Origin: Spirochaetales bacterium Spiro_05
GTDB taxonomy: Bacteria > Spirochaetota > Spirochaetia > Sphaerochaetales > Sphaerochaetaceae
Length of the DNA stretch: 64,000 nucleotides
Direction of reading: 5' to 3'
NCBI GenBank assembly: GCA_001603115.1
Contig: LVBG01000011.1
Location: 1 to 64,000, forward strand
Position 1 is the first letter of the stretch. Every line of letters begins with the position of its first letter. The position numbers and the translations under genes were made by a program. This document shows, piece after piece, positions 8,951 through 17,752 of this stretch. The notes under the pieces were generated by a model. It ran no database searches. It was not told the DNA's origin and saw only the letters and a program-made list of their open reading frames with translations.

Positions 8951-11198
8951 TATCGACCATCTGGTAGGCCAGCTCAACGAGCAGCAGAAGGAAGCAGTGC
9001 TTGAGAACTCCAAGCCGCTTCTGGTCCTTGCAGGGGCTGGCAGCGGCAAGACACGGGTCATCACTACCAAGATCGCCTATGCAATCGAGAAGCTTGGCAT
9101 ACCTCCCTATAAGATACTTGCCGTCACGTTCACCAACAAGGCTGCCAATGAGATGAAGGAGCGGGTGAAGATGATGCTTGATGGAAACCCCACAGCTGAT
9201 GAGTGCAATATCCGCACCTTCCACTCATTCGGAGCGTGGCTGCTCAGGCGCTTCGGTTCTGAGATTGGTCTGGGCTCAAACTTCACCATCTATGATGATG
9301 ACGATTCTCTTTCGCTGCTCGCTTCTTGCTTTCCCACCTACAAGAAGCGGGAACTCGACCCGGTCATGCGCAAGATCTCCTACGCCAAGGACCGGGGCCT
9401 TTCCAGTACTGACAACCTGAGCTCTCTGAAGGTCGACTCCACATTCAAGCGGATGTATGAGGCCTATGAGCAGAAGCTCAGGCGGGTGGGGAATGTCGAC
9501 TTTGCCGATCTGATCGGGCGCAGCATCGAGCTGCTCACCGAGAAAAGCCAGGTACTTTCCTGGGTGCACAACCGATTCTCCATGATTCTTGTCGATGAGT
9601 ACCAGGACTCCAACGCCGCCCAGTTCAACCTACTCAAGCAGTTGGTCGGGCCGAACTGTTTCGTCTGTGTGGTTGGTGATGACGACCAGTCCATCTATCG
9701 CTTCCGAGGTGCGGAGGTGCAGAATATCCTCAGCTTTCCCTCCCTGTACCCAGGAACCAGGACCGTCAAGCTCGAACAGAACTACCGATCGACGCAGAAT
9801 ATCCTGGAGATTGCCAATTCGGTGATCCGCAACAACAAGGGCAGGCATGACAAGCGCCTGTGGACAGCAAACACCAAGGGTTCGAAGCCCAATGTGCTGT
9901 ATGTACAGGATGAGCAGGATGAGGCCCTCAGGGTCAGCAACATTTTGCTCGCTGACAAGCAGTTCAACCAAAGTGCTGTGCTCTACCGTACCAATGCACA
10001 GTCGGTTGCCTTCGAAACAGTCTTCAAGCGACTAGGTATCCCCTACAAGGTTGTCGGTGCGCTGCAGTTCTATGAGCGTGAAGAGGTGAAGGATGCTCTT
10101 GCCCTGCTCTTCCTCCTGACCAATACCAAGGATGAGGTGAATTTCAAGCGCATGATCAACAAGCCCGCCCGGGGCATCGGGCCTGGAGCCTTGGAGACGA
10201 TACTTTCATTCTCAAGCCAGACTGACGGCAACCTGTTGGCCATGCTTTCCCTTGCCTTGGAAGAAGGCTCCCTCTCTGCGAAGGCGAAGGCCGGCGCGTT
10301 GCACTTTCTGAAGATGTACCAGCATGCCCAGGCGATGCTCGAGGGTGGGGAGTTGGTCGATTGCGCCAACTTCTTGGTCCGGGAGTCTGGACTGGTAGAC
10401 CACTATACCGAGCTGGACAGCCTGAACAGCACCTCCAAAGTGGAGAACCTGGAAGCGCTGGTAAGTGCCCTTGGCTCCTATGACTCCTCACTTGAGGGCT
10501 TGCTTCAGTTCTTGGAGCAGCTCTCCTTGGACCCAACCACATTGGGAAGCGAGGATCCCCGTGATAAGGAAGGGGTCACCCTGATCACGATGCACAACAC
10601 CAAGGGGCTGGAGTTCGATCGGGTCTTTGTAGCTGGTCTTGAGGAAGAGCTTTTTCCCGGTCGCAGCAGCGAAAGTGATGATGATGTGGAGGAGGAGCGC
10701 AGGATCTTCTACGTGGCAGTCACCCGAGCCCGCCGCGACCTCTACCTTCTGTGCGCACGAGCACGCAGAATCTGGGGCAAGACAAGCTTCCAGCATCCCA
10801 GTCGCTTTCTTGATGAGGTCGATCCTTCCTTGGTGGCCGTGCAGGGCATTCGCCCGGGTTCCTTTGCACAAGGTGGTTACCAAGGATTTTCGAGCCTCGG
10901 TGAGAAGCGACGGACAGCAAGTGAGCACACATTTGGGAATTCGGGGGGCAACCTCATCCAGCAGGGCTTCGGCAGCAAGGCAAAAACCTTCACCATGCAG
11001 ACCACCCATGCCTCGAAAGAGGGTGAGGCGCTGTTCCCTCTGGGTCAGAGGGTGTACAGTGACAGCTATGGGGAAGGGGAGGTTGTGGAAGTGAGGATGA
11101 GCGGCGACCGTGAGGTCATCGAAGTTCGGTTCCACACCGGCAGAAAAGCGACCTTCATCAGCAAGTTCGCCCAACTTGAGAAACTTGGAAGTGACTGA
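8943..11198 (+). CDS. pcrA: ATP-dependent DNA helicase PcrA/UvrD
   Basis: A superfamily 1A 3'-5' helicase for nucleotide-excision repair and removal of recombination intermediates. It contains Walker A (AGAGSGKTRVITTK), motif Ia (FTNKAANEMKER), motif II (LVDEYQDSN), motif III (VVGDDDQSIYRFRGA), motif IV (EQNYRS), motif V (ITMHNTKGLEFDRVFVAG) and motif VI (VAVTRARRDLYL). The C-terminus has the Tudor-like segment (GQRVYSDSYGEGEVVEV) through which PcrA contacts RNA polymerase in other bacteria. The ATG at 8943 follows AAGGAG at 8931 and overlaps rimO; a 10-codon-longer frame lacks a ribosome-binding site. The length of 751 aa is typical. Confidence 0.93.
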   Translation: MADIDHLVGQLNEQQKEAVLENSKPLLVLAGAGSGKTRVITTKIAYAIEKLGIPPYKILAVTFTNKAANEMKERVKMMLDGNPTADECNIRTFHSFGAWLLRRFGSEIGLGSNFTIYDDDDSLSLLASCFPTYKKRELDPVMRKISYAKDRGLSSTDNLSSLKVDSTFKRMYEAYEQKLRRVGNVDFADLIGRSIELLTEKSQVLSWVHNRFSMILVDEYQDSNAAQFNLLKQLVGPNCFVCVVGDDDQSIYRFRGAEVQNILSFPSLYPGTRTVKLEQNYRSTQNILEIANSVIRNNKGRHDKRLWTANTKGSKPNVLYVQDEQDEALRVSNILLADKQFNQSAVLYRTNAQSVAFETVFKRLGIPYKVVGALQFYEREEVKDALALLFLLTNTKDEVNFKRMINKPARGIGPGALETILSFSSQTDGNLLAMLSLALEEGSLSAKAKAGALHFLKMYQHAQAMLEGGELVDCANFLVRESGLVDHYTELDSLNSTSKVENLEALVSALGSYDSSLEGLLQFLEQLSLDPTTLGSEDPRDKEGVTLITMHNTKGLEFDRVFVAGLEEELFPGRSSESDDDVEEERRIFYVAVTRARRDLYLLCARARRIWGKTSFQHPSRFLDEVDPSLVAVQGIRPGSFAQGGYQGFSSLGEKRRTASEHTFGNSGGNLIQQGFGSKAKTFTMQTTHASKEGEALFPLGQRVYSDSYGEGEVVEVRMSGDREVIEVRFHTGRKATFISKFAQLEKLGSD

Positions 11199-11199
11199 T

Positions 11200-12039
11200 A
11201 TGCAGAGAGAAGGGAAAGAGACTAGACACGAAAGGCCGGAAGGTTATACAATGCCTACCGTTGTCCGCGCGCGTTCGTTCTATCTGTATGATGGATTTGG
11301 GGCGCGGTATACCGATTTTTTTCAGAATTATGGCAGAGCCATCCTCGGCCATCGTCCCGAACTGATCCAAAGGTCCATAAAATCTACGGTCAGCAGGGGC
11401 TTGGTCAGCGAATACCCTTCGGTATTCACAGGAAGGCTTGAAAAGTTGCTGGCAACGCTGTTTCCGGATTTTCCGGTGATTCGGATCTATTCCGACCACC
11501 AGAAGGTCCTGCAGGCTGTTCGTGCGGTCACCGGGGATGCACCCTTCGACCCTGCGACGATGCCTGGACATGCTAGCCGTACAGTGTCCTATTGGCGACC
11601 GTTCCTAGGTTTTGGCGGGGCAGATTCCGTGATGCTCCTCCCTATCCTACCTTTCCCAGGGAGTTTCGTACCTCAGGTCGTTTGCCTTAAGGAAGAAGCC
11701 TGTACCGGCGATGTTCCGCCCTCAGACGCCGTATCTCCGTTGTTGCTTGATTTGCTCATCAAGACAACAGCGAATCTGATACGTAGCTTGGAGTCGGATG
11801 AGACAGTGAAAAGACGCATGGACAATCCCCTGGCGGGGGTGTTCGAGACGAGAGGTCCGTACGGATTAACCGGTCTTTCGCCAACGCGTTATGAAGCGTT
11901 CGCTTTGGAGGCATTAGCCCTCAAGGTGGTGCTTCCACCAACTTCGGATGTTCCGTTCATCATTCCCGGCGAGTACGCCAAGGGTGATGTACGCCCCTTC
12001 TTGGAGTTGGCTGGTCAGTATGCAATTGCTGTAAGATAG
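11200..12039 (+). CDS. Class III aminotransferase-like protein lacking the catalytic part
   Basis: A 279-aa protein. Residues about 28-70 (YLYDGFGARYTDFFQNYGRAILGHRPELI) match the N-terminal pattern of class III PLP aminotransferases such as glutamate-1-semialdehyde aminotransferase. Family members are about 420 aa. Here the central cofactor-binding region is condensed, and I find no PLP-lysine motif (normally a strand-D/E...K arrangement). It is probably a spirochaete-specific derivative without transaminase activity, or a decayed gene that remains open. It starts 2 bp after pcrA with GGAAG upstream and could be translated from the same mRNA. The family assignment is inference from one segment. 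Confidence 0.55.
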   Translation: MQREGKETRHERPEGYTMPTVVRARSFYLYDGFGARYTDFFQNYGRAILGHRPELIQRSIKSTVSRGLVSEYPSVFTGRLEKLLATLFPDFPVIRIYSDHQKVLQAVRAVTGDAPFDPATMPGHASRTVSYWRPFLGFGGADSVMLLPILPFPGSFVPQVVCLKEEACTGDVPPSDAVSPLLLDLLIKTTANLIRSLESDETVKRRMDNPLAGVFETRGPYGLTGLSPTRYEAFALEALALKVVLPPTSDVPFIIPGEYAKGDVRPFLELAGQYAIAVR

Positions 12040-12076
12040 ATATGGCAGATATTTCTGTCCATGCACTACACCACAC

Positions 12077-12093
12077 GCAAGGCAGGTCCTTGC
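12077..12093 (+). promoter_or_regulatory. Leader hairpin upstream of rplM
   Basis: A perfect 6-bp stem (GCAAGG/CCTTGC) with a 5-base loop lies 16 bases before the rplM start codon and just before its AGGA ribosome-binding site. It lacks a U tract, so it is not a terminator. Ribosomal-protein leaders often bind the encoded protein. That role here is inference only. Confidence 0.35.
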
Positions 12094-12109
12094 AGAACAG
12101 GATGAATAG

Positions 12110-12538
12110 ATGAAGACTATTTTTGTGAAACCGCTGACAGTTCAGAAGAAATGGTATCTGATTGATGCAGAGGGAAAGGAGCTTGGCAAGGTAGCAGTTG
12201 CCGCTGCACGCATCCTTCGCGGGAAGAACAAGCCCGAGTATGTCCCTCACCAGGACATGGGCGACTATGTGATTATCATCAATGCTGAGAAAGCTGCTCT
12301 TTCGGGCAACAAGTACCAGGATAAAATGTATTATCGCCACTCGAACTACCCCGGTGGGCTTCGGCAGACCAACTATGCCGATATGGTTAAGCGCAACCCG
12401 GTCTATCCGATGGAACACGCCGTCAAGGGCATGCTTCCCCGCGGACCGCTCGGTCGCAAGTTGTACACCAACATGAAGGTCTACGCCGGTGCCAATCACC
12501 AGCAGCAGGCCCAGCAGCCCATCAAGGTTGAAATCTAA
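12110..12538 (+). CDS. rplM: 50S ribosomal protein L13
   Basis: A 142-aa protein matching L13 along its whole length: KWYLIDAEGKELGKVAVAAARILRGK at the start, YVIIINAEKAALSGNK, YRHSNYPGG, the conserved AVKGMLP segment, and LKVY-like (MKVYAG) near the end. It is an early-assembly protein of the large subunit. It forms the usual rplM-rpsI pair, 14 bp apart. AGGA precedes the ATG. Confidence 0.97.
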   Translation: MKTIFVKPLTVQKKWYLIDAEGKELGKVAVAAARILRGKNKPEYVPHQDMGDYVIIINAEKAALSGNKYQDKMYYRHSNYPGGLRQTNYADMVKRNPVYPMEHAVKGMLPRGPLGRKLYTNMKVYAGANHQQQAQQPIKVEI

Positions 12539-12552
12539 GGTAGGAGCGAAAA

Positions 12553-12966
12553 ATGGCAAAGAAAGAAGTTAAGAAAGTTGTGGATCTTGGTCATGGAGTC
12601 GGTCGCCGCAAGACTGCCGTCGCTCGTGTCTACCTCCGTGAAGGCGAGGGCAAGATCATAGTGAACGGACGAGACGTTGACTCCTACTTCGGTAACCCGA
12701 TGTTGGTCTTCATCGTCAAGCAGCCGCTGGTAACCAGCGAAGCCGAAGGCAAGTACGATATCCTCATCAACGTTGTTGGTGGTGGTCCTTCCGGCCAGGC
12801 CGGTGCTTGTCGCCACGGTATCGCACGTGCTCTGTGCGCACATGACGAGGCATATCGCCCCGCCCTGCACACCGCTGGTTTCATGACCCGCGACAGCCGC
12901 ATGGTCGAACGCAAGAAGTACGGTCAGCCTGGTGCTCGCCGCAAGTTCCAGTTCTCCAAGCGCTAA
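12553..12966 (+). CDS. rpsI: 30S ribosomal protein S9
   Basis: A 137-aa protein with the S9 pattern: [19 protein letters not shown], then [22 protein letters not shown], and the basic C-terminal tail ending KFQFSKR, which reaches the P-site tRNA in the ribosome. The ATG follows AGGAG. recX follows with no gap. Confidence 0.97.
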   Translation: MAKKEVKKVVDLGHGVGRRKTAVARVYLREGEGKIIVNGRDVDSYFGNPMLVFIVKQPLVTSEAEGKYDILINVVGGGPSGQAGACRHGIARALCAHDEAYRPALHTAGFMTRDSRMVERKKYGQPGARRKFQFSKR

Positions 12967-13560
12967 GTGGCATTTGCACGTATCGAAAAGGATCCCTCCG
13001 GCGAAGGCTACCAAGCCTTACTCCTGGAGGGTTCCTCTTTTATCATCACATCTGATGTCTTTCGATCTCTTTTTCTCTCACTTGGACAGGAACTGAGCGA
13101 AGAGGAGTGTCAAAGGCTCCGAACTGTCCAGCTGGAGCGCAACTGCCGCTCCCAAGCTCTGGTCTATCTTGCGCGCAGGGAGCATACTGCCTTGGAGCTT
13201 ACCCAGAAACTCCAAGCCAAAGGGTTTGACCGCAGCGTGATCACACCCGTTCTTGAAAAGCTGGCAGAAGAAGACTTGCTCAGCGAGTATCGTTATGCAC
13301 TGCTAACCATCGAGCATCGCCAGCGCAAGAATCCTGAGGGCAGGGCTCTGCTTTCCCAACGGCTCGCAGCCAAAGGGGTGAACCGTCAGGATGCCCAGCG
13401 AGCCTTGGAAGAACTCTTCAGCGAGGGACTTGCCGCCGAGTATGCCCAAAGAGCCTATCAGCTTGCTCTTGCTAAGGGCGGAAGAGAAAAAGCCCGCCTT
13501 CTCATGAGCAAAAAGGGTTTCTCTTCCTATGAAATACGTCTTGCTCTTGAGCAGGAGTGA
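12967..13560 (+). CDS. recX: Recombination regulator RecX
   Basis: A 197-aa RecX-family protein, which binds RecA filaments and limits their activity. The three-helix RecX repeats are visible: ALVYLARREHTALELTQKLQAKGF (about residues 60-85), LAEEDLLSEYRYALLTIEHRQ (100-120), and a third repeat near the C-terminus (ARLLMSKKGFSSYEIRLAL). The initiator is GTG, immediately after the rpsI stop and without an obvious ribosome-binding site, so translation is probably coupled. recA is not in this window; linkage of recX to ribosomal genes rather than recA is somewhat unusual. Confidence 0.85.
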   Translation: MAFARIEKDPSGEGYQALLLEGSSFIITSDVFRSLFLSLGQELSEEECQRLRTVQLERNCRSQALVYLARREHTALELTQKLQAKGFDRSVITPVLEKLAEEDLLSEYRYALLTIEHRQRKNPEGRALLSQRLAAKGVNRQDAQRALEELFSEGLAAEYAQRAYQLALAKGGREKARLLMSKKGFSSYEIRLALEQE

Positions 13561-13596
13561 ATGAGCAGGTAAACTGACTTCCGTCCGGAGGTATCC

Positions 13597-14223
13597 ATGC
13601 TGAAGAAGCGAACATTCATTCTCTGCTGTCTGGTATTGCTGCTCGCCTTAGCAAACCTATACTCACTCTCATTCCCGTATGACAAAGATCTCTCCACCGT
13701 CAGTGACGTAACGCTGGGCCTTACGCTAGTTATCCCAGGTGTCAGTGGTCTGATTGTTCCTTCTTCTGATTATGAGCTTATAGCTACGACCTATATTGGA
13801 ACGATGTCTACAGCATTTACTGCACGTACCGTTCTGAAGCAATTGGTCCATCGTGCAAGGCCGTATGTCGGGGAGTCCGACAGGCCGAGCGATACCAGCG
13901 AAGACTATGAGTCCTTTCCTTCCGGTCATGCCCTGATAGCCTTCAGTGCTGCTGCCTATACCCAAACCTTGCAGGCTCTCTGGTATCCTGATTCTGCTGC
14001 CATGAAAGCCGTAAGCTACGCAACCTGGGGCTTGGCTGCCACCACTGCAGCACTTCGCGTGTTCAGCGGAAACCATCATCTGGGCGATGTGCTTGCTGGG
14101 GCAGCCATTGGATCTGCAATTGGGTTTCTTGGTCCCTATCTGACCAACCGCCTGCTTAGGCATGATGAGCATGCCCCCCAGATCCTGATCGGCCCCACCG
14201 TCGGCATGCAGGTATCGTTGTAG
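13597..14223 (+). CDS. PAP2-family membrane phosphatase
   Basis: A 208-aa protein starting with a hydrophobic signal/anchor (FILCCLVLLLALANLYSL). The acid-phosphatase triad is present: KQLVHRARP (motif 1), PSGHA (motif 2), and RVFSGNHHLGD (motif 3, R-x5-H-x3-D). Three more TM segments surround these. Known family members remove phosphate from phosphatidic acid, undecaprenyl pyrophosphate or related lipids; the substrate here cannot be told. GGAGG precedes the ATG, and a strong terminator follows. Confidence 0.85.
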   Translation: MLKKRTFILCCLVLLLALANLYSLSFPYDKDLSTVSDVTLGLTLVIPGVSGLIVPSSDYELIATTYIGTMSTAFTARTVLKQLVHRARPYVGESDRPSDTSEDYESFPSGHALIAFSAAAYTQTLQALWYPDSAAMKAVSYATWGLAATTAALRVFSGNHHLGDVLAGAAIGSAIGFLGPYLTNRLLRHDEHAPQILIGPTVGMQVSL

Positions 14224-14231
14224 GCAAGAGA

Positions 14232-14259
14232 AAGGACGCACCCAACTGAGTGCGTCCTT
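14232..14259. terminator. Bidirectional terminator between the PAP2 gene and trpB
   Basis: A perfect 10-bp stem, AAGGACGCAC with GTGCGTCCTT, and an 8-base loop, between two convergent genes. The plus side continues CTTCTT. The minus side ends in TTTCTCTT. Confidence 0.8.
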
Positions 14260-14278
14260 CTTGAAAGTCCCTTCTGTC

Positions 14279-15562
14279 TTACTTCTGCTTGATATGAGCA
14301 AGGAACTCCTTGAATCCATTGCCATTGTTCTGTGGCTCATACTCTACCAAGGGGTAGTTCTCCATGACATAGTCGATGTCCTTGTCACCACGGCCTGAGA
14401 GATTTACCAGGATGTTGGTATCCTTGCCAAGCTGCTGGGCCATCTTGATGGCGTGCGCAACTGCATGGCTGGATTCGAGGGCAGGGATGATACCTTCCAT
14501 TCGACTGAGCCCATAGAACGCTTCCACCGCTTCTCGGTCAGTGGCACTTTCGTAATGTACCCGGCCGATGGAGTGCAGGTAGCTGTGCTGGGGACCGACA
14601 CCCGGATAATCCAAGCCACTGGCGATGGAGTAGACAGGAAGTGGCTCCCCTGAGTTGTCCTGCAACAGGAGACTTCTGAAACCATGGAGGATTCCCACCG
14701 AACCCTTGGTGATGGTAGCTGCGTGGTCCGGGGTATCGAGTCCCTTGCCTGCAGGTTCCACCCCGTACAGCTTCACCTGCTTGTCCTCAAGGAAGGCGCT
14801 GAAGATACCCATGGCGTTCGAGCCGCCGCCTACACACGCCACCACAGAGTCGGGAAGCCTTCCGGTCATCTCCTGGATCTGCTTTCGTGCCTCGATGCCG
14901 ACCACGCTTTGGAAATCACGGACCATCATGGGGAAGGGATGGGGACCGACAACCGAACCAATGCAGTATATCTGGGTCACCGGATCTGAGAGATAGGCTT
15001 CAAAGGCAGCATCCACGGCATCCTTGAGGGTTCTGGTTCCCCTTCCTACTGGAACAACCGTTGCACCAAGGATCTTCATCCTGCTTACGTTGGGAGCTTC
15101 TTTCTTGATATCGATGTCACCCATGTAAATGTCGCACTCAAGTCCGAGCAGCGCAGCGGCGGTGGCCAAGGCTACCCCATGCTGGCCAGCCCCGGTCTCT
15201 GCAATGACCTTCTTCTTGCCAAGCTTCTTCGCAAGGAGCACCTCACCGATACAGTGGTTGATCTTATGGGCTCCGGTATGGTTCAGGTCCTCACGCTTCA
15301 GGTAAATCTGGGCTCCGCCCACCGCTTCGCTGAGGCGTTTTGCATGATAGACAGGAGAAGGGCGCCCCACATAGTGTTTCTGCAAAGTGGATAGCTCGGT
15401 AAGAAATGCTGGGTCCTGTACGATTTCCAGATACGCTTGGGTTATCTCGTCCATAACACTCTGAAGCTGGGGCGGCAGGTAGGCTCCGCCGTACTCTCCG
15501 AAGCGTCCATCCTGGTCAGGAAGATTGGTGGTGTTGATCTCTTTGGTAAGTGCGTTTTGCAT
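14279..15562 (-). CDS. trpB: Tryptophan synthase beta chain, stand-alone
   Basis: A 427-aa PLP enzyme that condenses indole with serine to make tryptophan. The cofactor lysine lies in [10 protein letters not shown], the catalytic glutamate in AETGAGQHG, and the phosphate-binding loop is GGGSNAMG. The N-terminal [11 protein letters not shown] is that of the ordinary TrpB1 type, not TrpB2. AAGGAG precedes the ATG. No trpA or other trp gene lies nearby. A lone TrpB1 is consistent with salvage of external indole, or with trpA elsewhere; the window cannot tell which. Confidence 0.93.
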   Translation of the reverse strand: MQNALTKEINTTNLPDQDGRFGEYGGAYLPPQLQSVMDEITQAYLEIVQDPAFLTELSTLQKHYVGRPSPVYHAKRLSEAVGGAQIYLKREDLNHTGAHKINHCIGEVLLAKKLGKKKVIAETGAGQHGVALATAAALLGLECDIYMGDIDIKKEAPNVSRMKILGATVVPVGRGTRTLKDAVDAAFEAYLSDPVTQIYCIGSVVGPHPFPMMVRDFQSVVGIEARKQIQEMTGRLPDSVVACVGGGSNAMGIFSAFLEDKQVKLYGVEPAGKGLDTPDHAATITKGSVGILHGFRSLLLQDNSGEPLPVYSIASGLDYPGVGPQHSYLHSIGRVHYESATDREAVEAFYGLSRMEGIIPALESSHAVAHAIKMAQQLGKDTNILVNLSGRGDKDIDYVMENYPLVEYEPQNNGNGFKEFLAHIKQK

Positions 15563-15584
15563 GGTGTTCTCCTTCTTGGGTCCG

Positions 15585-15614
15585 ATGTTACTTTGAATAG
15601 AAACGATATGTCAA
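15585..15614 (-). promoter_or_regulatory. trpB promoter
   Basis: On the minus strand a consensus TTGACA (15609-15614) is followed after 18 bp by TAACAT (15585-15590). The start is predicted near 15578, leaving a very short leader that carries AAGGAG. Confidence 0.7.
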
Positions 15615-15648
15615 GCATTTTCCAACAAAAGTTTCTATAAAAAGAAAC
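15597..15648. promoter_or_regulatory. Inverted GAAAC half-sites around the trpB -35
   Basis: ATAGAAAC (15597-15604) and its reverse complement GTTTCTAT (15631-15638) flank the -35 of trpB. A third copy, AAAGAAAC (15641-15648), forms a closer palindrome with the second. The arrangement suggests an operator for a repressor bound across the promoter. No regulator is encoded nearby. Confidence 0.4.
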
Positions 15649-15685
15649 ATTCTTTTTCAGAAGGCAGTTCAGAAAGAAAAAAAAT

Positions 15686-15714
15686 ACCCACAGTGAAACA
15701 TAATCACTGTGGGT
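15686..15714 (-). terminator. Intrinsic terminator after trxA
   Basis: A perfect 10-bp stem (ACCCACAGTG with CACTGTGGGT) and 9-base loop, followed on the minus strand by ATTTTTTTTCTTTC. A textbook terminator 21 bp beyond the trxA stop. Confidence 0.92.
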
Positions 15715-15735
15715 CTCAACTGAAAAAGAGTTCTC

Positions 15736-16050
15736 TTAGATTCCGAGGGTCTTCTTCAGAGCGGCTGCGTCGCGTACGCCGACTGCCTTGTTGATGACTT
15801 TTCCGTCCTTATAGAACAGGAGGGTGGGAATGGACTGTACGCCGAAGGTTGCGGCAAGCTCGCCTTCCTCATCGACATTGACCTTTACGATCTTGGCCTG
15901 GTCGGCACCCAATTCCTTGTCAAGTTGTTCAAGGATGGTTCCCTGCATGCGGCACGGGCCACACCAGGCTGCCCAGAAATCTACAACAACGGGGACGCTG
16001 CTCTTCAAAACTTCTGCTTCATATGTGCTCTTTGTTACGTGTTTGATCAT
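15736..16050 (-). CDS. trxA: Thioredoxin
   Basis: A 104-aa cytoplasmic disulfide reductant with the active site WCGPC (VDFWAAWCGPCRM) and the cis-proline segment SIPTLLFYKDGK. Normal length. AGAGGAG precedes the ATG. It is a single-gene unit with its own terminator. A TATAGT -10 is visible about 25 bp upstream of the start on the minus strand (near 16073-16078), but no clear -35. Confidence 0.95.
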   Translation of the reverse strand: MIKHVTKSTYEAEVLKSSVPVVVDFWAAWCGPCRMQGTILEQLDKELGADQAKIVKVNVDEEGELAATFGVQSIPTLLFYKDGKVINKAVGVRDAAALKKTLGI

Positions 16051-16155
16051 GGTAAACTCCTCTTATACGGTATACTATACTCTCGTTTTTTCTTATCGTA
16101 CAGTCAAAATACTACTTTTAATTGCTAATGGCAACTACTTGGAGGAACTTTTTTC

Positions 16156-17079
16156 ATGCTACCCATCATCGATTTGCATTGTGATACCATTCATGCCCTG
16201 GTTGCTGGAGAGCGCAGCGGGAACCTCAGGGAAAGTGACGCACACGTCGATCTGAGGTGGATGATAGAGGCCGGAAACGTCACCACCTGTTTTGCTTTGT
16301 TCGTTGATAAGCTTGCCCATGCCAGTCCATGGAGAAGGGCAGAACAACTGTATGCGCACTTCAGCAAAGAGATGCAAGAAGAAAGTGCTCACATTGTGCA
16401 AGTATGCTATCCCAACGAGCAGGGAAACAAAACTTTGCAGCAGGCGATCCTCAGTGTTGAGGAGTTGGGCATTCTTGAAGGAAACCTTGCTCGTGTTGCA
16501 ACGCTAGCCTCATGGGGAGTCAGGTTGGCTACCTTGACCTGGAACCATGAGAATGAGTTGGGCTATCCCCATCATATGAAGGGTGGCCTGAAGCCCTTCG
16601 GCCATGAAGTGGTTGAAGCGTTGGAGGAGAACCGGATTCTGGTTGATGTCTCTCATCTCAATGATGAGGGTTTCTTCTCTGTTGCCGAGATGGCCAGAGC
16701 ACCTTTCATAGCCAGCCATTCCAACGCACGAGCGCTCACCAATCACAGCAGGAACCTCAGTGACGAGATGATCAAAACGCTTGCCGACAAGGGTGGGGTG
16801 ATAGGACTGAACTTCTGTCCCTCCTTCCTGAGTGAGGATTGGGGACACAGCAGCATTGAAGCAATGGTTGCCCATGCGATGCACATCCATCGGGTGGGCG
16901 GAAGCTCGGTTCTTGCGTTGGGAACCGACTTTGACGGCATCAGCGGAGAGCTGGAAGTGGCGCATTATCCTGAGTTGGCCAAGCTGTATGATGCCTTGCT
17001 CAAAGCAGGGCTTTCAAACCAAGATCTTGAAAAGATGTGGTATGGCAATGCATTCAGGGTGCTGAGCGAAGCTCCCTGA
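16156..17079 (+). CDS. Membrane dipeptidase (peptidase family M19)
   Basis: A 307-aa zinc dipeptidase of the renal-dipeptidase type. The N-terminal HCD metal motif (IIDLHCDTIHAL), the bridging glutamate region (WNHENELG), the two later metal histidines (VDVSHLND, IASHSNARAL) and the C-terminal ALGTDFDG match the family fold. No signal peptide is seen, so it is probably cytoplasmic and may cleave imported dipeptides. GGAGG lies 10 bases upstream of the ATG. Its 3' end overlaps the convergent AlkD-like gene by 26 bp. Confidence 0.9.
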   Translation: MLPIIDLHCDTIHALVAGERSGNLRESDAHVDLRWMIEAGNVTTCFALFVDKLAHASPWRRAEQLYAHFSKEMQEESAHIVQVCYPNEQGNKTLQQAILSVEELGILEGNLARVATLASWGVRLATLTWNHENELGYPHHMKGGLKPFGHEVVEALEENRILVDVSHLNDEGFFSVAEMARAPFIASHSNARALTNHSRNLSDEMIKTLADKGGVIGLNFCPSFLSEDWGHSSIEAMVAHAMHIHRVGGSSVLALGTDFDGISGELEVAHYPELAKLYDALLKAGLSNQDLEKMWYGNAFRVLSEAP

Positions 17080-17752
17080 GCACACGCTTCTCTTCTTCGC
17101 TGGGAATGCGTGATTCAATGCACTTCTGGATGGCTTTGCGTCGCACCTCCTCTTGCAAAACCCCCTTTTGCAAGTAAGCAAGCGTCTTTTCCTTCTCTTT
17201 GCAATACGCAGTCGCATAGGCCCACCCCAGTGCCATCACCACATAGTAGTGGTTGCTCTGCACCAGACTCCATGCATCAAGCACCTCATCAAACGTAGGG
17301 GAATCGAGAAAGTGCAACATCAAGCCCACAATGCCAAGACGCTGTTCATAGGGGTGCGAGCTTTTCAGCAGGGTGAGTAAGAAGGGATAGAGGATATCTG
17401 GATAGCGGCAAAGCGGTTTCAGCGAAGAGGCTAACGTGTCATTGGTTGCCCAGCTCTCATTGTAGGGTAGCAGGCGCACAAGATGGGAGAGTCCTTCACC
17501 GGATGGAAGAAGAAGCAAACCCAACAGCTTGTAGATGACGATGATCTCTTCATACGAAGGCTCCTCGTAGGTGTAGAAATCCGAAAGTGCCTGCACTCCC
17601 TCTGTGTTGGCAAGCGAGTTGGCCAGTTTGTTCAGATGGGGAGTTCTCACCCCAAGTATCGTGCGATGGGAGACCTGAAGCTTCTTGGAGAATGCAGCAT
17701 AAGAAGGCTCAGCCAATTCGCTGAGCCTTCTCACAAGCGTTGCCTGGTTCAC
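17054..17752 (-). CDS. AlkD-like DNA alkylation repair protein
   Basis: A 232-aa all-helical HEAT-repeat protein resembling the AlkD family, whose members excise bulky or positively charged alkylated bases. Family-like patterns are GVRTPHLNKLAN near residue 35, YEEIIVIYKLLG near 67, and the conserved Trp/Asp stretch NESWATNDTLASSL. Start codon GTG overlaps the upstream stop as GTGA, so it is translationally coupled to the glycerate kinase gene. Activity is not provable, since AlkD catalytic residues are few and vary. Confidence 0.75.
   Translation of the reverse strand: MNQATLVRRLSELAEPSYAAFSKKLQVSHRTILGVRTPHLNKLANSLANTEGVQALSDFYTYEEPSYEEIIVIYKLLGLLLLPSGEGLSHLVRLLPYNESWATNDTLASSLKPLCRYPDILYPFLLTLLKSSHPYEQRLGIVGLMLHFLDSPTFDEVLDAWSLVQSNHYYVVMALGWAYATAYCKEKEKTLAYLQKGVLQEEVRRKAIQKCIESRIPSEEEKRVLRELRSAP

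Noticed and set aside
15563..15735. Possible T-box or tryptophan attenuator before trpB
   Set aside because: The predicted start site leaves only about 15 nt of leader, and the terminator at 15686-15714 belongs to trxA, which lies upstream on the same strand.
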